From: Porphyridium purpureum
Taxonomy: Eukaryota > Rhodophyta > Bangiophyceae > Porphyridiales > Porphyridiaceae
DNA: 64,000 nucleotides
Direction of reading: 5' to 3'
Assembly: GCA_008690995.1 (NCBI GenBank)
Contig: VRMN01000013.1
Location: 248,001 to 312,000, forward strand
Shown here one piece after another: positions 38,705 to 48,888 of this stretch. Position numbers and translations under genes: made by a program. Numbering within the stretch: position 1 is the stretch's first letter; each line of letters starts with the position of its first letter. Under the pieces are notes generated by a model. It ran no database searches. It worked only from the letters and a program-made list of their open reading frames with translations, and was not told where the DNA came from.

Positions 38705-40292
38705 ATGCTGCGGGTGCTGCTCAACGCAAAGGCGGAGTCGAGTGTAGGCAACGATTGCGCGCGCATTCCTGCACGAGCTGCCGGAACGTGGCGGTGCGGC
38801 CAGCGCCTCGACAGCAGATGAGCATGCTGCAGAAGGCCCGGGCGCGCTTGCCTGCGCGGAGCCTTCTGCGGCGTTCGCGGATTCAGATGTGCGCACGCAA
38901 ACACCGTTTGCGTTTCCGGTCCGTGTGCTCAGCGTGGCGACCGACGTGTTGCATGGTTGGCTCCGTGGACTGGGCAGCGTGATCATGACCGGAGTGCAGT
39001 TGGCAGAGTCGAATAACAAGGCATGGCGAAACCATGTGGACACTGAGATGGAAGGCTATGCCGCTCAGACCGTTCCGGCTGGTTGTGAGGAAATACACCT
39101 TGGCGGGTCGCGGCGTCCCAGAAAGATTTTCAATAGCTCACGCTCCCAGCCAATACGGTGCTTGAGGGGCGCGATTTCTAGTAAGGTTGGAATGGCCGGA
39201 AGGTTTGAGATTCTCGAACCGCCCGGTGCAACCGAGGACGGCGAATACCACGGTCTTGAGCCGCTCCTAGTATATTTGCTGCAAAATGCTGGCGACAAAA
39301 ACACGACGACATTCTTTGTGTATGTGACACGGCTGGATGAGTCACGCAACGACCACGTGGAACACATGTGCATGCAGGGCATCGAGCGCTATCTGGGCAA
39401 TGACGTCTGGCAGCGTTGTCTGCTGCTTTTTACATTTGCTGCGGCACTGCCACCGCGCGGGATCTCGTACGCCGAGTATGTGCGCGGGCGACGCGATTAC
39501 ATGAGCTTGCTGCTCCGCTCTGTTGCCGGCTCAAGCGTACCATACCGCAGTCTTCAGAGCCAGAATTCCCCAGAAGAAAGCTTAAGCAGCATCTCGAGCT
39601 TTAGCGGCCTACACGGTACTGCCCTTGACTCGAGTACTTTCCACTGGATGCCCTGTAGCCGCGTGTGCCTGGTGGACGTGTCAGTGGGTGAAGCTTCGCG
39701 TTTACCGGATGGAACCGAGTGGCGCACGCAGTTGCGCGCGCATTTGGAGGTTTTGCTGGTTGAACTTGCACGCGGACCACACTGGCAGGTCCCGGATCGG
39801 TCGCCTTCACCCGAGGATATCGCGCAGGATCGGAAGCACTTGATAATAGTATGCGCGGAGCTCGTGTTCATGGTGACCATGATAATTGTTTCCGTGCCAA
39901 TGCGCAAGCACCTTGAGAGGCGACGTATTGAGAAAGAGGACAGCGCGCAGATTGACCACTTTTATGCGCCTGGACACCGTCCAGAGAAGGATGACAAAGC
40001 GGACGAGGAGCAGTCTGAGGGTGATGTCGTACCTTATGTGAAGCCAAGCCGTGCAGAACTTCGCGCAGAGGCGCTCCGGTGCATTGAGGAATTTAAGCAG
40101 CAGCAAAACGGCAGGATAGGCGGGCGTGCCGCTGGCGATGAAGAAGGAGCGCCGTTTCGCATCGATGAGGAAGACCAGGCCGATGGCGGCTACCTGTCAG
40201 GAGAAAAGCGGCCTTTGCGCCGCGACCCGCAGGACTTGTATCGACGATTCCAGCTGCAGCAGTTGCCAAGCGCTGACCAGGACGATTCATAG
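38705..40292 (+). CDS. Toc34/Toc159-like GTPase-domain protein without a P-loop
   Basis: The main frame is open from 38748 to 40292; its first ATG is at 38985. The coding look of the upstream part, plus ATG MLRVLLNAKAESS at 38705 in another frame, suggests a short intron or a one-base shift near 38744. The family match is FFVYVTRLDESRNDHVEHMC then YLGNDVWQRCLLLFTFAAAL, PPRGISYAEYVRGRRDY, which follows Toc GTPases (LLYVDRLDxYRVDN...LTHAQLSPPDGLxYDEF). DTPG is replaced by EPPG near 39216, and the P-loop position reads HLGGSRRPRKIFNSS, lacking GKS. A membrane segment VCAELVFMVTMIIVSVPM lies near 39850-39903, followed by a charged tail of about 125 residues. Likely in the plastid outer envelope as a non-catalytic import subunit; inferred. 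Confidence 0.6.
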
Positions 40293-40903
40293 ACCACAAC
40301 TGTCGCCTTGCCAAGTCCGTGGCGTGCTTTCTTCTGCGAGCCTCTCGACCGCTCTTTCAGCGGCGCGATGCAAAGGAAAACGCTGGGTTCGCGAAGCATC
40401 TGCCTTTTTATACCTGAGGAGTCACGATTCTTTTCCGGTTTTTTCCCTGCTCGCTAGCCGGCGCACGCGAGAGCTGTGTCTTGCTCGTCTGGCATTCGTG
40501 TTCGCGTTCGCGTCGATTCCACGAAGCGTTTCTTGAGCCCTTGTTGTTCTTTTCTTTATGCCGACGTGCCGCGCACGCAGCAGCGATCACTGTACCGGTA
40601 CGCTGTACCTCTGGCGGTTTGGTTTTAGGGTTTGAGCGTTGTTTTTTTTAACTTTTTCGTTTTTTCCGTTGCAGGAGTGGGCGGCGCGAGGTTGTGTTGT
40701 GGAGTCGGATGGTGACGACGGGGTGTGGCGGAGCGACGCGCGTGACAGGGTGGAGATGGCGTTTGTGTTTCCAGGTGCCGCAGATGCCGGCCGCGGCGGC
40801 GCGCGCGCTGCGCTGCGGCTGCCTGTCTCTGACGTGAGCGCTGGTCGCGCCACGCGCGCCCGCGAGATGCGCATCGGCCGCGCGCACCGGCGCACGGCTC
40901 GCA
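40293..40903. promoter_or_regulatory. Upstream region of the phosphofructokinase gene, possible 5' leader intron
   Basis: Octamer CACTGTAC at 40588-40595 followed by GGTACGCTGTACC. At 40635-40674 a T-rich tract with TTAAC and ending TTGCAG looks like an intron 3' end, so the leader may be spliced. In-frame upstream DNA has a stop at 40835 and no ATG before 40904. Confidence 0.4.
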
Positions 40904-42328
40904 ATGCAAATCGAGCGCGACGGCGGCTCGGCGACCGCGGACGCGTCGAAGAAGTCGGTCATGGACCCGGCAGACTCGCCAGACGGCCCGTACTGCGAGA
41001 TCGGCGCGGTCCGGCGGGTTTCGCACCTCAGGGATTTCCTCGAGGACCTGCCGGTGTTCGCGAACCCGGCCAGTGGGCGCGAAGAGGTGGCGCGCCACTT
41101 TGTGGCCAATGATGACCTCGTTTTTAAGCAGTGCGTCGTGAACGCGCTCAAGCCACGCGACATGACCATGTACATGCGCGCGGGGGCGCGAGAGCAGGTG
41201 TACTTCCAGCCGCAGGAGGTGCGTGCTGCCATTGTATCGTGCGGCGGCCTGTGCCCGGGTATCAACACGGTCATTCGCGAGATTGTCGGATGCCTTCAGA
41301 AGGAGTATGGCGTTGACACGGTGTTTGGCATCCCCAACGGGTATCGTGGCTTTTACAACGGCAGCTGGAAGGAACTCAATGAAGAAACGACAAGGGGCAT
41401 TCACAAGCTTGGCGGCTCGATACTGGGTTCGTCGCGCGGCGGACATGACACGCAAAAGATCGTTGACGCGCTCGAGGTAAGAGGTATCAACATGGTATTC
41501 ATTATTGGAGGCGACGGTACCATCCGCGGCGCAGACAAAATCCAGCTGGAGGCGAGGCGACGGCGGCTGAAAATGTCGGTTGTGAGCATTCCCAAGACAA
41601 TCGACAATGACATTCCTGTGATCGACCACTCCTTTGGCTTTAATTCGGCCGTGGAGGAAGCGCAGCGCGCGATCGATGCTGCCAATGTGGAGGCGTGCTC
41701 GTATCCTAACGGCTTGGCGATTGTGAAGCTGATGGGCCGCAACTCGGGGTTCATCGCTATGGAGGCCACGCTGTCCAGTCGCGACGTGGACGTGTGTCTG
41801 ATTCCAGAAGAGAGTTTTACCTTGTTCGGCGAGGTGGGACTGTACAACTTTGTTAAGGAGCGGCTCAATGGCAAGGGCTACTGCGTGATAGTCGTGGCAG
41901 AGGGTGCCGGCCAAGACATCCTAGCGTGCCTGAATGATACACCAGGTTTTGACAAATCGGGCAACCGCACGCTGAGCGATATCGGGCTGCACATGGCGAA
42001 CGAGTTTAAGAATGCGTTCAAGCAAGACGGCATTGAGGTGAGCCTCAAGTACATTGACCCGACGTACATGGTGCGCGCGATCCGCGCGAACGCGTACGAC
42101 AATCTCTACTGCACCATGCTCTCACATATGGCTGTGCACGGCGCATTCGCGGGATTCACTGCGTTCACCGTCGGCCCGGTAAATGGATACAATGTGTACA
42201 TCCCGATTGAGGATGTGGTCAATGTCAAGAATATGGTTGACACAAATGACCGCCTCTGGCTGCGTCTGGTCTCGACAACGGGCCAGCCGCGATTCACGCC
42301 GCTGGACGACCAGTGCGAAATTCTGTAG
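40904..42328 (+). CDS. PFK: ATP-dependent 6-phosphofructokinase, plant type
   Basis: 474 residues from the ATG at 40904. Signatures in order: SCGGLCPGINTVIREIV near residue 112, GIPNGYRGF, GSSRGGHD, IIGGDGTIRGA near 202, IPKTIDNDIPVIDHSFGFNS near 229, MGRNSGFIAMEA near 277, IPEESF near 302 and DPTYMVRAIRANAYDNLYC near the end. GGDGT rather than GGDD marks the ATP-using enzymes. The sequence is of the plant/heterokont group III type. It phosphorylates fructose 6-phosphate in glycolysis. No clear transit peptide, so cytosolic location is favoured, unless an upstream exon adds one. Active-site residues look complete. Confidence 0.93.
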   Translation: MQIERDGGSATADASKKSVMDPADSPDGPYCEIGAVRRVSHLRDFLEDLPVFANPASGREEVARHFVANDDLVFKQCVVNALKPRDMTMYMRAGAREQVYFQPQEVRAAIVSCGGLCPGINTVIREIVGCLQKEYGVDTVFGIPNGYRGFYNGSWKELNEETTRGIHKLGGSILGSSRGGHDTQKIVDALEVRGINMVFIIGGDGTIRGADKIQLEARRRRLKMSVVSIPKTIDNDIPVIDHSFGFNSAVEEAQRAIDAANVEACSYPNGLAIVKLMGRNSGFIAMEATLSSRDVDVCLIPEESFTLFGEVGLYNFVKERLNGKGYCVIVVAEGAGQDILACLNDTPGFDKSGNRTLSDIGLHMANEFKNAFKQDGIEVSLKYIDPTYMVRAIRANAYDNLYCTMLSHMAVHGAFAGFTAFTVGPVNGYNVYIPIEDVVNVKNMVDTNDRLWLRLVSTTGQPRFTPLDDQCEIL

Positions 42329-43043
42329 TCCTGAAGGAAAGCAAACCCCGAAAGCCACAGTTTGAAGGGAATCCAGGCGTTCGGGTAGATCCTAATTCAC
42401 CGTGAGAGTAGGTCTGGCTCTGAGGAGGATCACGTCGGTTTGGCGTTGTGCGTCGTCGGCTAGAGACTCAGACCCGGCAAGCGCTGGCACAGATGGCGAA
42501 GAAATGCGCGTGCTGGTGAAAAAGAAATGCCACAGGCAGCAAGTCGTGAAAACTAATGTTTTTTTGCGCCTGGACTAATGTCCATGCGCCTCGAACACCA
42601 ATAAGAAGCAATGCCTCGGCGCCTTCATCTTCTTCGTCCTTATCACCGATGTTAGGGTGCTAAGGTCCATCTTTGTGCGGGCGAATGGCCACCTGCATGG
42701 CACCCTTCGAGCAGATAGACATTGGCAGTCTCGTTCCACCAACCAACAGCTTCCAGAGTTGCGCGCTGGAGCTCCTTCCCGCGTTTCAGCTTGCTTCCAT
42801 GCCGCGATGGCTTTGACGCCGTCGCCGTGTGGTGAGAGCTGACGCTTCTGCCCAAATCGCACTGCCGCCCCCTCTGGAAGACGCCGCCAGCAGCACAATT
42901 CAACCAAATAAAGTGACGCGTCAAGTGGAATGTGCCTTGACGGTGACCTCTCTTCTGCACCATTTGTAGGCAATTTTGGGACTCGAGTGTTGAAAGATCG
43001 GGAAGCAAGCTGAGGGGTGGGAGCAAGCCTCTGGATCCATAGC
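42329..43043. other. Intergenic, no supported gene
   Basis: 715 bp upstream of the glutamyl endopeptidase gene. A minus-strand frame of about 200 codons overlaps that gene's start region; it carries no domain and its overlap with a known gene argues against it. Confidence 0.4.
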
Positions 43044-46000
43044 ATGAGTGCGTCGGCGACAAGCTCCAGTGGCTTTGTCTGGTTGGCTGCCGCCGCCGCC
43101 GCAGCAGCCGGTGCTGCTGCCTCGCCGCGGTCTGTTTCTCGCGCGGCGGTGACACTACGCACGAGTTCGTCCCGAAGAACGGGCATGTGTGCGCGCATGC
43201 GCCACATTACAATGAGTGCCGAAATCTACAGCTCACCGCCGATGCACGATCTAAGCCTCGTGACCACAGGCGTTGCGGCAAATGAGGTGCAGCCAGAGGG
43301 CTACCAGCAGCCACACGAGGACCTGGTGCGGCTCGTCGACGCGGACGCCAATCCGTCCGTGTCGATACAGCCGCGGCAGAAAAAGCTAGTTGCGCTTTTA
43401 GGAATCCCGGCACTGCCGCCACTGGCGCAGATCTCGAAGCCCGAGTTGCGTTTGGCGGGCTTTCGCATTGACCCAAACTTGTTCATTCCGGCCAAGCTCA
43501 GTTTTTACACGTCGTTTGGATTGCAGTGGATCGATCAGGGTGAAATCAACGGGCCGCGCGAAACAATTCCCGTCGAATTCGAAGGTGCGGCGCTCGTGGA
43601 TGGGCACGTCCAGTACGCCGCGGCGCGCTGGTCTCCCGATGGCTCGCGTATTGCGTTCTCGGTTTACCGCCCGCAGTTTGGACTCGAGCTGTATATGCTG
43701 GACGTGAGCTGCGTACAACGCAGCAGCGCCCCTGGTGCGCAAGGTGGTCAACAGCAAAAGCTGATCGCACGACCGTTGCGCTTCGAGTCGGACGCCGACC
43801 ACAACGCTAGACCAACGCGGCTTCACGCTGCCACAGGCGAGCTCGTCCGCTGGGCCCCGGACTCGCAACGGTTGCTCGTTGGCCTGGTTGACGAGCACGC
43901 AGTCGAGTCGTATGTTGCGAAGCACGCCGGGAGGCCCAAGTACGTTCGTCCCGTCGTCGAGGATTTCGCCGGGGGCAAGCCGCGGCCTGGGAGGACATAT
44001 CAGGACCTCCTGCGCGACGCCAATGACGTGGAAAAATTCCGGCTGTATGCAAGCTGTTCTGTCAAGGTGGTGGACGTAGAAGCGTGCCGCGTGGACGCCG
44101 AAATGCAAGATGTGTGCGTCCGCTCCGCCACGTGGTCTCCGGACTCGCGCTATGTGCTCCTCGACCGGTATGCCGAGCCGTTTCCGCTCTTCCAGATTGC
44201 GTCACGCTTTGCGCGAAAGATCGACATTTTCGATGTGCCGCTCAACTCAATCCTACGAGATACTCCAAAAGCAGGCGCTCTGCCGTTCATACTCGCTGCC
44301 CACGTAGCAGACCTGCCTGTGCAGGACGCGATCCCCATCAGCTTTGACGGCGTTTCGGCGGAGCCCCGTAACTTTGCTTGGCGCTCCGATGCAGACGTTC
44401 CCACGCTGACATTCGTCAAGGCCCTTGACGACGGTGACCCGAAGAAAGAAGCAGAGTTTCGTGATGCTATTTACAGCTGGAGTGCGCCCTTCACTCAGCG
44501 CCCCACCTGCATCATGAAGCTCAAGTGGCGCTTCTCGTCCATGTTGTGGGGTAGTGAGCACGTCGCACTGGTGACGGAGCGGTGGTACAAGACGCGTTCG
44601 TACAAGACGCATATCCTTCGGCCCGGCGTCGCTGAAGAAGGTGTTGCCGCCCAAGTGTCTGACAGCAGCGTGCCTCACGATGGCACATCACCGCAAGCTG
44701 GTTCTGCGGCTCGTTCAGAGCTTCGTCCGCCCATTACAGCATATGAGAGCAGTGAATTCCCCGAGGCGCTTGTTCCGTCGCGTGAATTGCTCGGCCAGGA
44801 CAACTGGGAGGACGTTTACGGCGACCCGGGAAGTCCGATGGTCAAAGTGAATGAAAACAACAAGACGGTGCTGCGGCTTGTGTATCCGGATGACCAGCGA
44901 AGCCGCACGCTGCCCTGGCTACTCATGTCGAATGCTGGCAACACGCCGGATGGTGCGCAGCCATTTGTGTCCTTGCTTGACACCTCTAGCGGTCGCCAGA
45001 CAAAGCTGTGGCAGTCTGCGCCGCCACGACTCGAGTCGCTGAATGCTATTCTCAACGAGGATGAGCGCACAGGGCTGCCCTCTGAATTTCTGGTCCTGCG
45101 ACAGGCCAAAGACGACTTTCCAAACTACTACGCAGTGGATGGCACGGCGCTCGTGGAGAAAGGAATTTCAGCGATGCAACAGAGTATCCTGGATGCTGAT
45201 GATGCCTCAGGTGCCGTTTCGCATGAGCTTGAGTCTGCAGCACAGCCGATCCACTGTGAGGGTAGCATCAAATACGCAGTGACTGAATTCAAAGATCCAT
45301 GCCCAGAACTTCGCGACGTCAAGCGGAGCCAGGTTTTCTACAAGCGTGACGATGGCGTTGAGCTAAACGCCAACTTGTATTTGCCACCAGGTTTCACACC
45401 CGGTGTGGACCCACCACGTCCACTGATACTGTGGGCGTATCCACGTGAGTTTAAGAGCAAGGAGTTTGCTGGACAGAATCGTGACTCGCCGCACCGTTTT
45501 GTGTCCGTCAACCGCTCCCCTCTTTACTGGCTGGCTCGTGGCTTTGCCATTCTCGACGGACCGTTGATGCCCATTATTGGTGTGGGTGAGGAGGAGCCTA
45601 ATGACCGCTTCATCGAACAGCTTACGGCGTCCGCGCGTGCGGCGTGCGAGTATGTTGTTCGCGAAGGCATCGCTCATAAAGACAAGCTCTGTGTTGCCGG
45701 ACACAGCTACGGCGGATACATGACCATCAATTTGCTCTGTCATGCACCCGAGCTTTTCTGTTGCGGTATTGCGCGAAGCGGTGCGTACAATCGTACGCTC
45801 ACGCCATTTGGCTTCCAAGGCGAGGAACGCACGTTGTGGGAAGCGCCCGAAATTTACCAGAAAATGTCGGTCTACAATTACGCACACAAGCTCGAGAAGC
45901 CTGTGCTACTGATTCACGGCGAGGCGGACGCTAACCCAGGCACCTTCCCGATTCAGACAGAACGTTTTTATCAGGCGGCGAAAGGCCACGGCAAGGTCGC

Positions 46001-46184
46001 GCGTATGGTTCTACTTCCGTACGAGGAGCATGGCTACCAGGCGAGAGAGTCGATTCTCCACACCATGTGGGAAATGGACCGCTGGATTTCCAAGTACACT
46101 GATTGGAATTGGGACGAGCAGCGTGCCCTTTTGTCCGCGCCTGCTGCTGCTGGTGCTGTCGCCGGCACGGACGCTGCTCATTAG
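43044..46184 (+). CDS. CGEP: Glutamyl endopeptidase, chloroplast type (S9 prolyl-oligopeptidase family)
   Basis: About 1046 residues from the ATG at 43044. The first 60 residues (Ser/Ala/Arg, few acids) look like a plastid transit peptide. The order follows plant CGEP: LPPLAQISKPELRLAGFRID, LSFYTSFGLQWI, WSPDGSRIAFSV, a propeller, then YKRDDGVELNANLYLPPGF, WAYPREFKSKEFAGQNRDSP, GPLMPIIGVGEEEPNDRF, GHSYGGYMT with the catalytic Ser near 887, ARSGAYNRTLTPFGFQGEER, HGEADANPG with Asp near 961, and PYEEHGYQARESI with His near 995. It cleaves after Glu in stromal peptides. Compared with the plant enzyme the propeller has longer insertions, for instance the QQ/Ala segment near residue 230. No defect seen. 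Confidence 0.93.
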   Translation: MSASATSSSGFVWLAAAAAAAAGAAASPRSVSRAAVTLRTSSSRRTGMCARMRHITMSAEIYSSPPMHDLSLVTTGVAANEVQPEGYQQPHEDLVRLVDADANPSVSIQPRQKKLVALLGIPALPPLAQISKPELRLAGFRIDPNLFIPAKLSFYTSFGLQWIDQGEINGPRETIPVEFEGAALVDGHVQYAAARWSPDGSRIAFSVYRPQFGLELYMLDVSCVQRSSAPGAQGGQQQKLIARPLRFESDADHNARPTRLHAATGELVRWAPDSQRLLVGLVDEHAVESYVAKHAGRPKYVRPVVEDFAGGKPRPGRTYQDLLRDANDVEKFRLYASCSVKVVDVEACRVDAEMQDVCVRSATWSPDSRYVLLDRYAEPFPLFQIASRFARKIDIFDVPLNSILRDTPKAGALPFILAAHVADLPVQDAIPISFDGVSAEPRNFAWRSDADVPTLTFVKALDDGDPKKEAEFRDAIYSWSAPFTQRPTCIMKLKWRFSSMLWGSEHVALVTERWYKTRSYKTHILRPGVAEEGVAAQVSDSSVPHDGTSPQAGSAARSELRPPITAYESSEFPEALVPSRELLGQDNWEDVYGDPGSPMVKVNENNKTVLRLVYPDDQRSRTLPWLLMSNAGNTPDGAQPFVSLLDTSSGRQTKLWQSAPPRLESLNAILNEDERTGLPSEFLVLRQAKDDFPNYYAVDGTALVEKGISAMQQSILDADDASGAVSHELESAAQPIHCEGSIKYAVTEFKDPCPELRDVKRSQVFYKRDDGVELNANLYLPPGFTPGVDPPRPLILWAYPREFKSKEFAGQNRDSPHRFVSVNRSPLYWLARGFAILDGPLMPIIGVGEEEPNDRFIEQLTASARAACEYVVREGIAHKDKLCVAGHSYGGYMTINLLCHAPELFCCGIARSGAYNRTLTPFGFQGEERTLWEAPEIYQKMSVYNYAHKLEKPVLLIHGEADANPGTFPIQTERFYQAAKGHGKVARMVLLPYEEHGYQARESILHTMWEMDRWISKYTDWNWDEQRALLSAPAAAGAVAGTDAAH

Positions 46185-47270
46185 CTTTTTAGTTCGTTCA
46201 GCCAGCAAGGCTCTATTCGTTTGCCCCCCGAGCGCTGCATCCCTGAAGGCTGCCTCGTTTTATTTCGAGAAGCGCATGGCCAGGCATGATGCAGCGAAGA
46301 CCAAGTCTGACGTGTACGTTCAGGTTAATGTACCTCTACTGCGATAGGACAGCGGTGTGAATTGTGCAAAAGGCCGTGCACATTTTGGTTCTGGGTTTGG
46401 TTTTGTATGTTCTCATCTATAGATGCAAAAATGCCGAGCGCACGTGACAACGAGCAGCCCTCATCCGATGGCAGGCACAGCTTGGACGTCGAACCTCGGC
46501 CCTCGGCCCGTGAACGGCCCCGCGTCGGGCTCCTTCTTTCAAGTACACACTTGGCTAGGCACGATAATATCCACATTCCTTGGGCGGCCAAACTCCGCTA
46601 GGCTGTGCCATAAACCATGCTTTCAAATGAACGCTCACCATTTGCATGTCTTGCGATCGTGGCAACGCGAAAGAAGGAGAAGACCAGGGCGGTCGGAAAA
46701 AGGAAAAGACAGAGCCTTCATGCTTTTTCCTCACTTGCAAAACACAAACATAAAAGTTCCAGGTTCGGACCCCTAGTTAGTGGTGCTTGAAGTGCCTTGT
46801 AGAGATAAAAGGTATTGTCTCTCAGCACCGTGGCTCATTACCTGTGAGCGAGAAAACACAACACACGGGTCTAGCAAAGAAAAATAAAAAAATTGAAATG
46901 CAGGATACTACGAGGGCTCATGAATCATACCAGACGCGTATTGTATGCAACAAACTCGCTCGCTCCTCGGTGAGCTTTCGGATAGCGGGTCGAAGCTTCG
47001 ACGAGGTGATGAGCGACGTATTTTCCCGATGGCCAGCGTCCCAGTTCCTGCATTTCGTTTGCTCTACGACTGCACCGTAGACAGTACCTTCACATGTCGC
47101 GTTCCTGAGAGTGAGCATCCTCTACAAGATCTCTTCATTTTTGACAGACGTTTCGCTCTGGTCTCCCGCTTCGATGTTAATGGCACGCTCTGGGCTACTT
47201 AGCATCAGAAAATGAGCCATTCACACTTGCTCGTACCCAAAAGTGTTTGCGCACTGTGGCCGGATCTCGT
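46185..47270. other. Intergenic, no supported gene
   Basis: 1086 bp between the endopeptidase and sigma factor genes, which converge. Short frames only. A T-arm-like string near 46757-46775 was examined as a tRNA and failed. Confidence 0.45.
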
Positions 47271-48809
47271 TCACGTGTAAAGCCGGCCAAATGCAGAGCG
47301 AAGTTTAGCCAGAGCGCGCTTCTCTAGCTGCCATGCGCGTTGCGAAGAAATGTGCAGTTCCGCTCCAACACGCTGCAGACTGTATGCACGACCGTTCTTT
47401 AGGCCAAACCTCAGCTCAATTAGCCTTTGCTCGCGGGGGCTGAGAACCAACGGAAGCACCGAATCGATACCCTGGCGCAACGAGCGCACTTCGCATGCGT
47501 CCAGCATCTCGCTTGCGTGCTCCTCCTCGCCATAGAGTCGCGATATAAGTGTAGGAGGAGGCGATGTTGACGAATTCCCTGCGGAATCTGCCGCAAAGGA
47601 CCAGGAGGAGAGAGCAGGCGCGTCGAGCGACATGCATGCAAGCATCGCCTGTTCAGTGAGTAGCATCGTGCGTGCTGACACGCGCCGGCCGGGCACTGGC
47701 CGGCCCGCTACATGGTGTCGATATGCCGTGTATGAGTGTGAAGGGATACGCACGCCGCGGAATGTACAGAGAAACTCTCGGAAAATGTAGCTTTCGACCC
47801 AATGCGAGGCATAGGTACAAAACTGAAGCCCGCGAGAAGCGTCGAACAGCTCAGCGGCACGCAAGATCCCAAACGTGGCTTCCTGTCGCAGCTCTGCTCG
47901 TATCATGTCATTCACGCCATACTTGCGCACGATGCTGTCGATCAGCGGCTCGTGACGTTGAATCAGCATTTCCCGCGCCAGCAAGCCCCGGAGCATCACG
48001 CTCAGAATGTGCTGTACGGAAACATTCTGCAGCGCCGCAAGATCGCGCACCGATACATTTCCAGTCGCACCTCCACGACTCCTCGAAGGACTGTTTCGCC
48101 TCAGAGTGCGCGATAGTTCGGCCGAGTCCCGCACCAGATTACCTTCAATTTCGCGGCTATCGGCTGTCCGGTCGACTGTGGAGTCCTTCTTGGCTCGCGA
48201 CCCGAAGCGCCGAATCAGTCGCCGGATGCGCTCCGACGCATCTTGCACAGACGAAGAAGCTGGAATTGTATTTAGCCGCCACTCATAATGTCTGTACTGC
48301 TCGACTTGTCGCTGAAGTTCGGTGCACAGCTGCGACTCGTCACAAAGCGTATCCTTCTCGGGCGGCACGGGAAACACTGTCACGCGCACTGACGCACAGC
48401 CCGCGCCGGTCTGCATGGATCCCGCACGGATGCAGCTGCCATACCGCCGCTCTTTACCGTCCGCAGATTGCTCAACCTGCCGTGAGTGCTGAGTGAATGT
48501 ACAGAGCACCACGCCATTTTCGCCGTGCGTGCCACGCCGCGGCGCTCTTTTTTGAGCTGCCCAGAGCTGCTTGGCGCCACGGATGTCACGCATCCCGGTC
48601 GGTGCGGCAAAGGCATGCAGGGTTCTGCGCTGGTGATGAGCCGCTGATCCATCCATTGCCGGTCGGCTTGATATCCGAGGAACCCAGTTCACAAACGGAC
48701 ACAGCCCCGCTGGCACAAACGCAATGCTGTTCGGAAAAATGTGCGCAGGTGACGTGCGTTGGGAGGCTGTGTGCAGGCACGGCAGTAGCAATGTCCTGCG
48801 ACGTGACAT
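47271..48809 (-). CDS. SIG: Plastid RNA polymerase sigma factor (sigma-70 type)
   Basis: 512 residues from the ATG at 48809. Residues 1-70 are Arg/Ser-rich and fit a plastid transit peptide. Region 2 reads PLIDSIVRKYG, ELRQEATFGILRAAELFDAS then RGLQFCTYASHWVESYIFRE near residues 285-340, which matches the core-binding and -10 recognition helices. Region 4 reads LSPREQRLIELRFGLKNGRA, YSLQRVGAELHISSQRAWQL and EKRALAKLR near 450-505, the -35 recognition helix-turn-helix. A 60-residue Ser-rich loop interrupts region 3. Nuclear-coded sigma factors direct the plastid-encoded polymerase; red algae have several. Which paralogue this is cannot be told. Confidence 0.9.
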   Translation of the reverse strand: MSRRRTLLLPCLHTASQRTSPAHIFPNSIAFVPAGLCPFVNWVPRISSRPAMDGSAAHHQRRTLHAFAAPTGMRDIRGAKQLWAAQKRAPRRGTHGENGVVLCTFTQHSRQVEQSADGKERRYGSCIRAGSMQTGAGCASVRVTVFPVPPEKDTLCDESQLCTELQRQVEQYRHYEWRLNTIPASSSVQDASERIRRLIRRFGSRAKKDSTVDRTADSREIEGNLVRDSAELSRTLRRNSPSRSRGGATGNVSVRDLAALQNVSVQHILSVMLRGLLAREMLIQRHEPLIDSIVRKYGVNDMIRAELRQEATFGILRAAELFDASRGLQFCTYASHWVESYIFREFLCTFRGVRIPSHSYTAYRHHVAGRPVPGRRVSARTMLLTEQAMLACMSLDAPALSSWSFAADSAGNSSTSPPPTLISRLYGEEEHASEMLDACEVRSLRQGIDSVLPLVLSPREQRLIELRFGLKNGRAYSLQRVGAELHISSQRAWQLEKRALAKLRSAFGRLYT

Positions 48810-48888
48810 ACGCAGAAGGAGATGAAGACCAGGCGGTCAGGCGAATGGTGAGAGCTGCAAGGTGAACGGAAATGACTTTGAATTCGAG

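Noticed and set aside
40625-41914. 429-codon minus-strand frame
   Set aside because: Antisense shadow of phosphofructokinase.
42575-43207. 210-codon minus-strand frame
   Set aside because: Antisense to the start of the glutamyl endopeptidase gene, with a poly-Ala segment mirrored from it and no domain.
46740-46780. Possible tRNA, from a GGTTCGGACCCC string
   Set aside because: The stem pairs do not form and no D-arm, anticodon arm or acceptor stem could be fitted.
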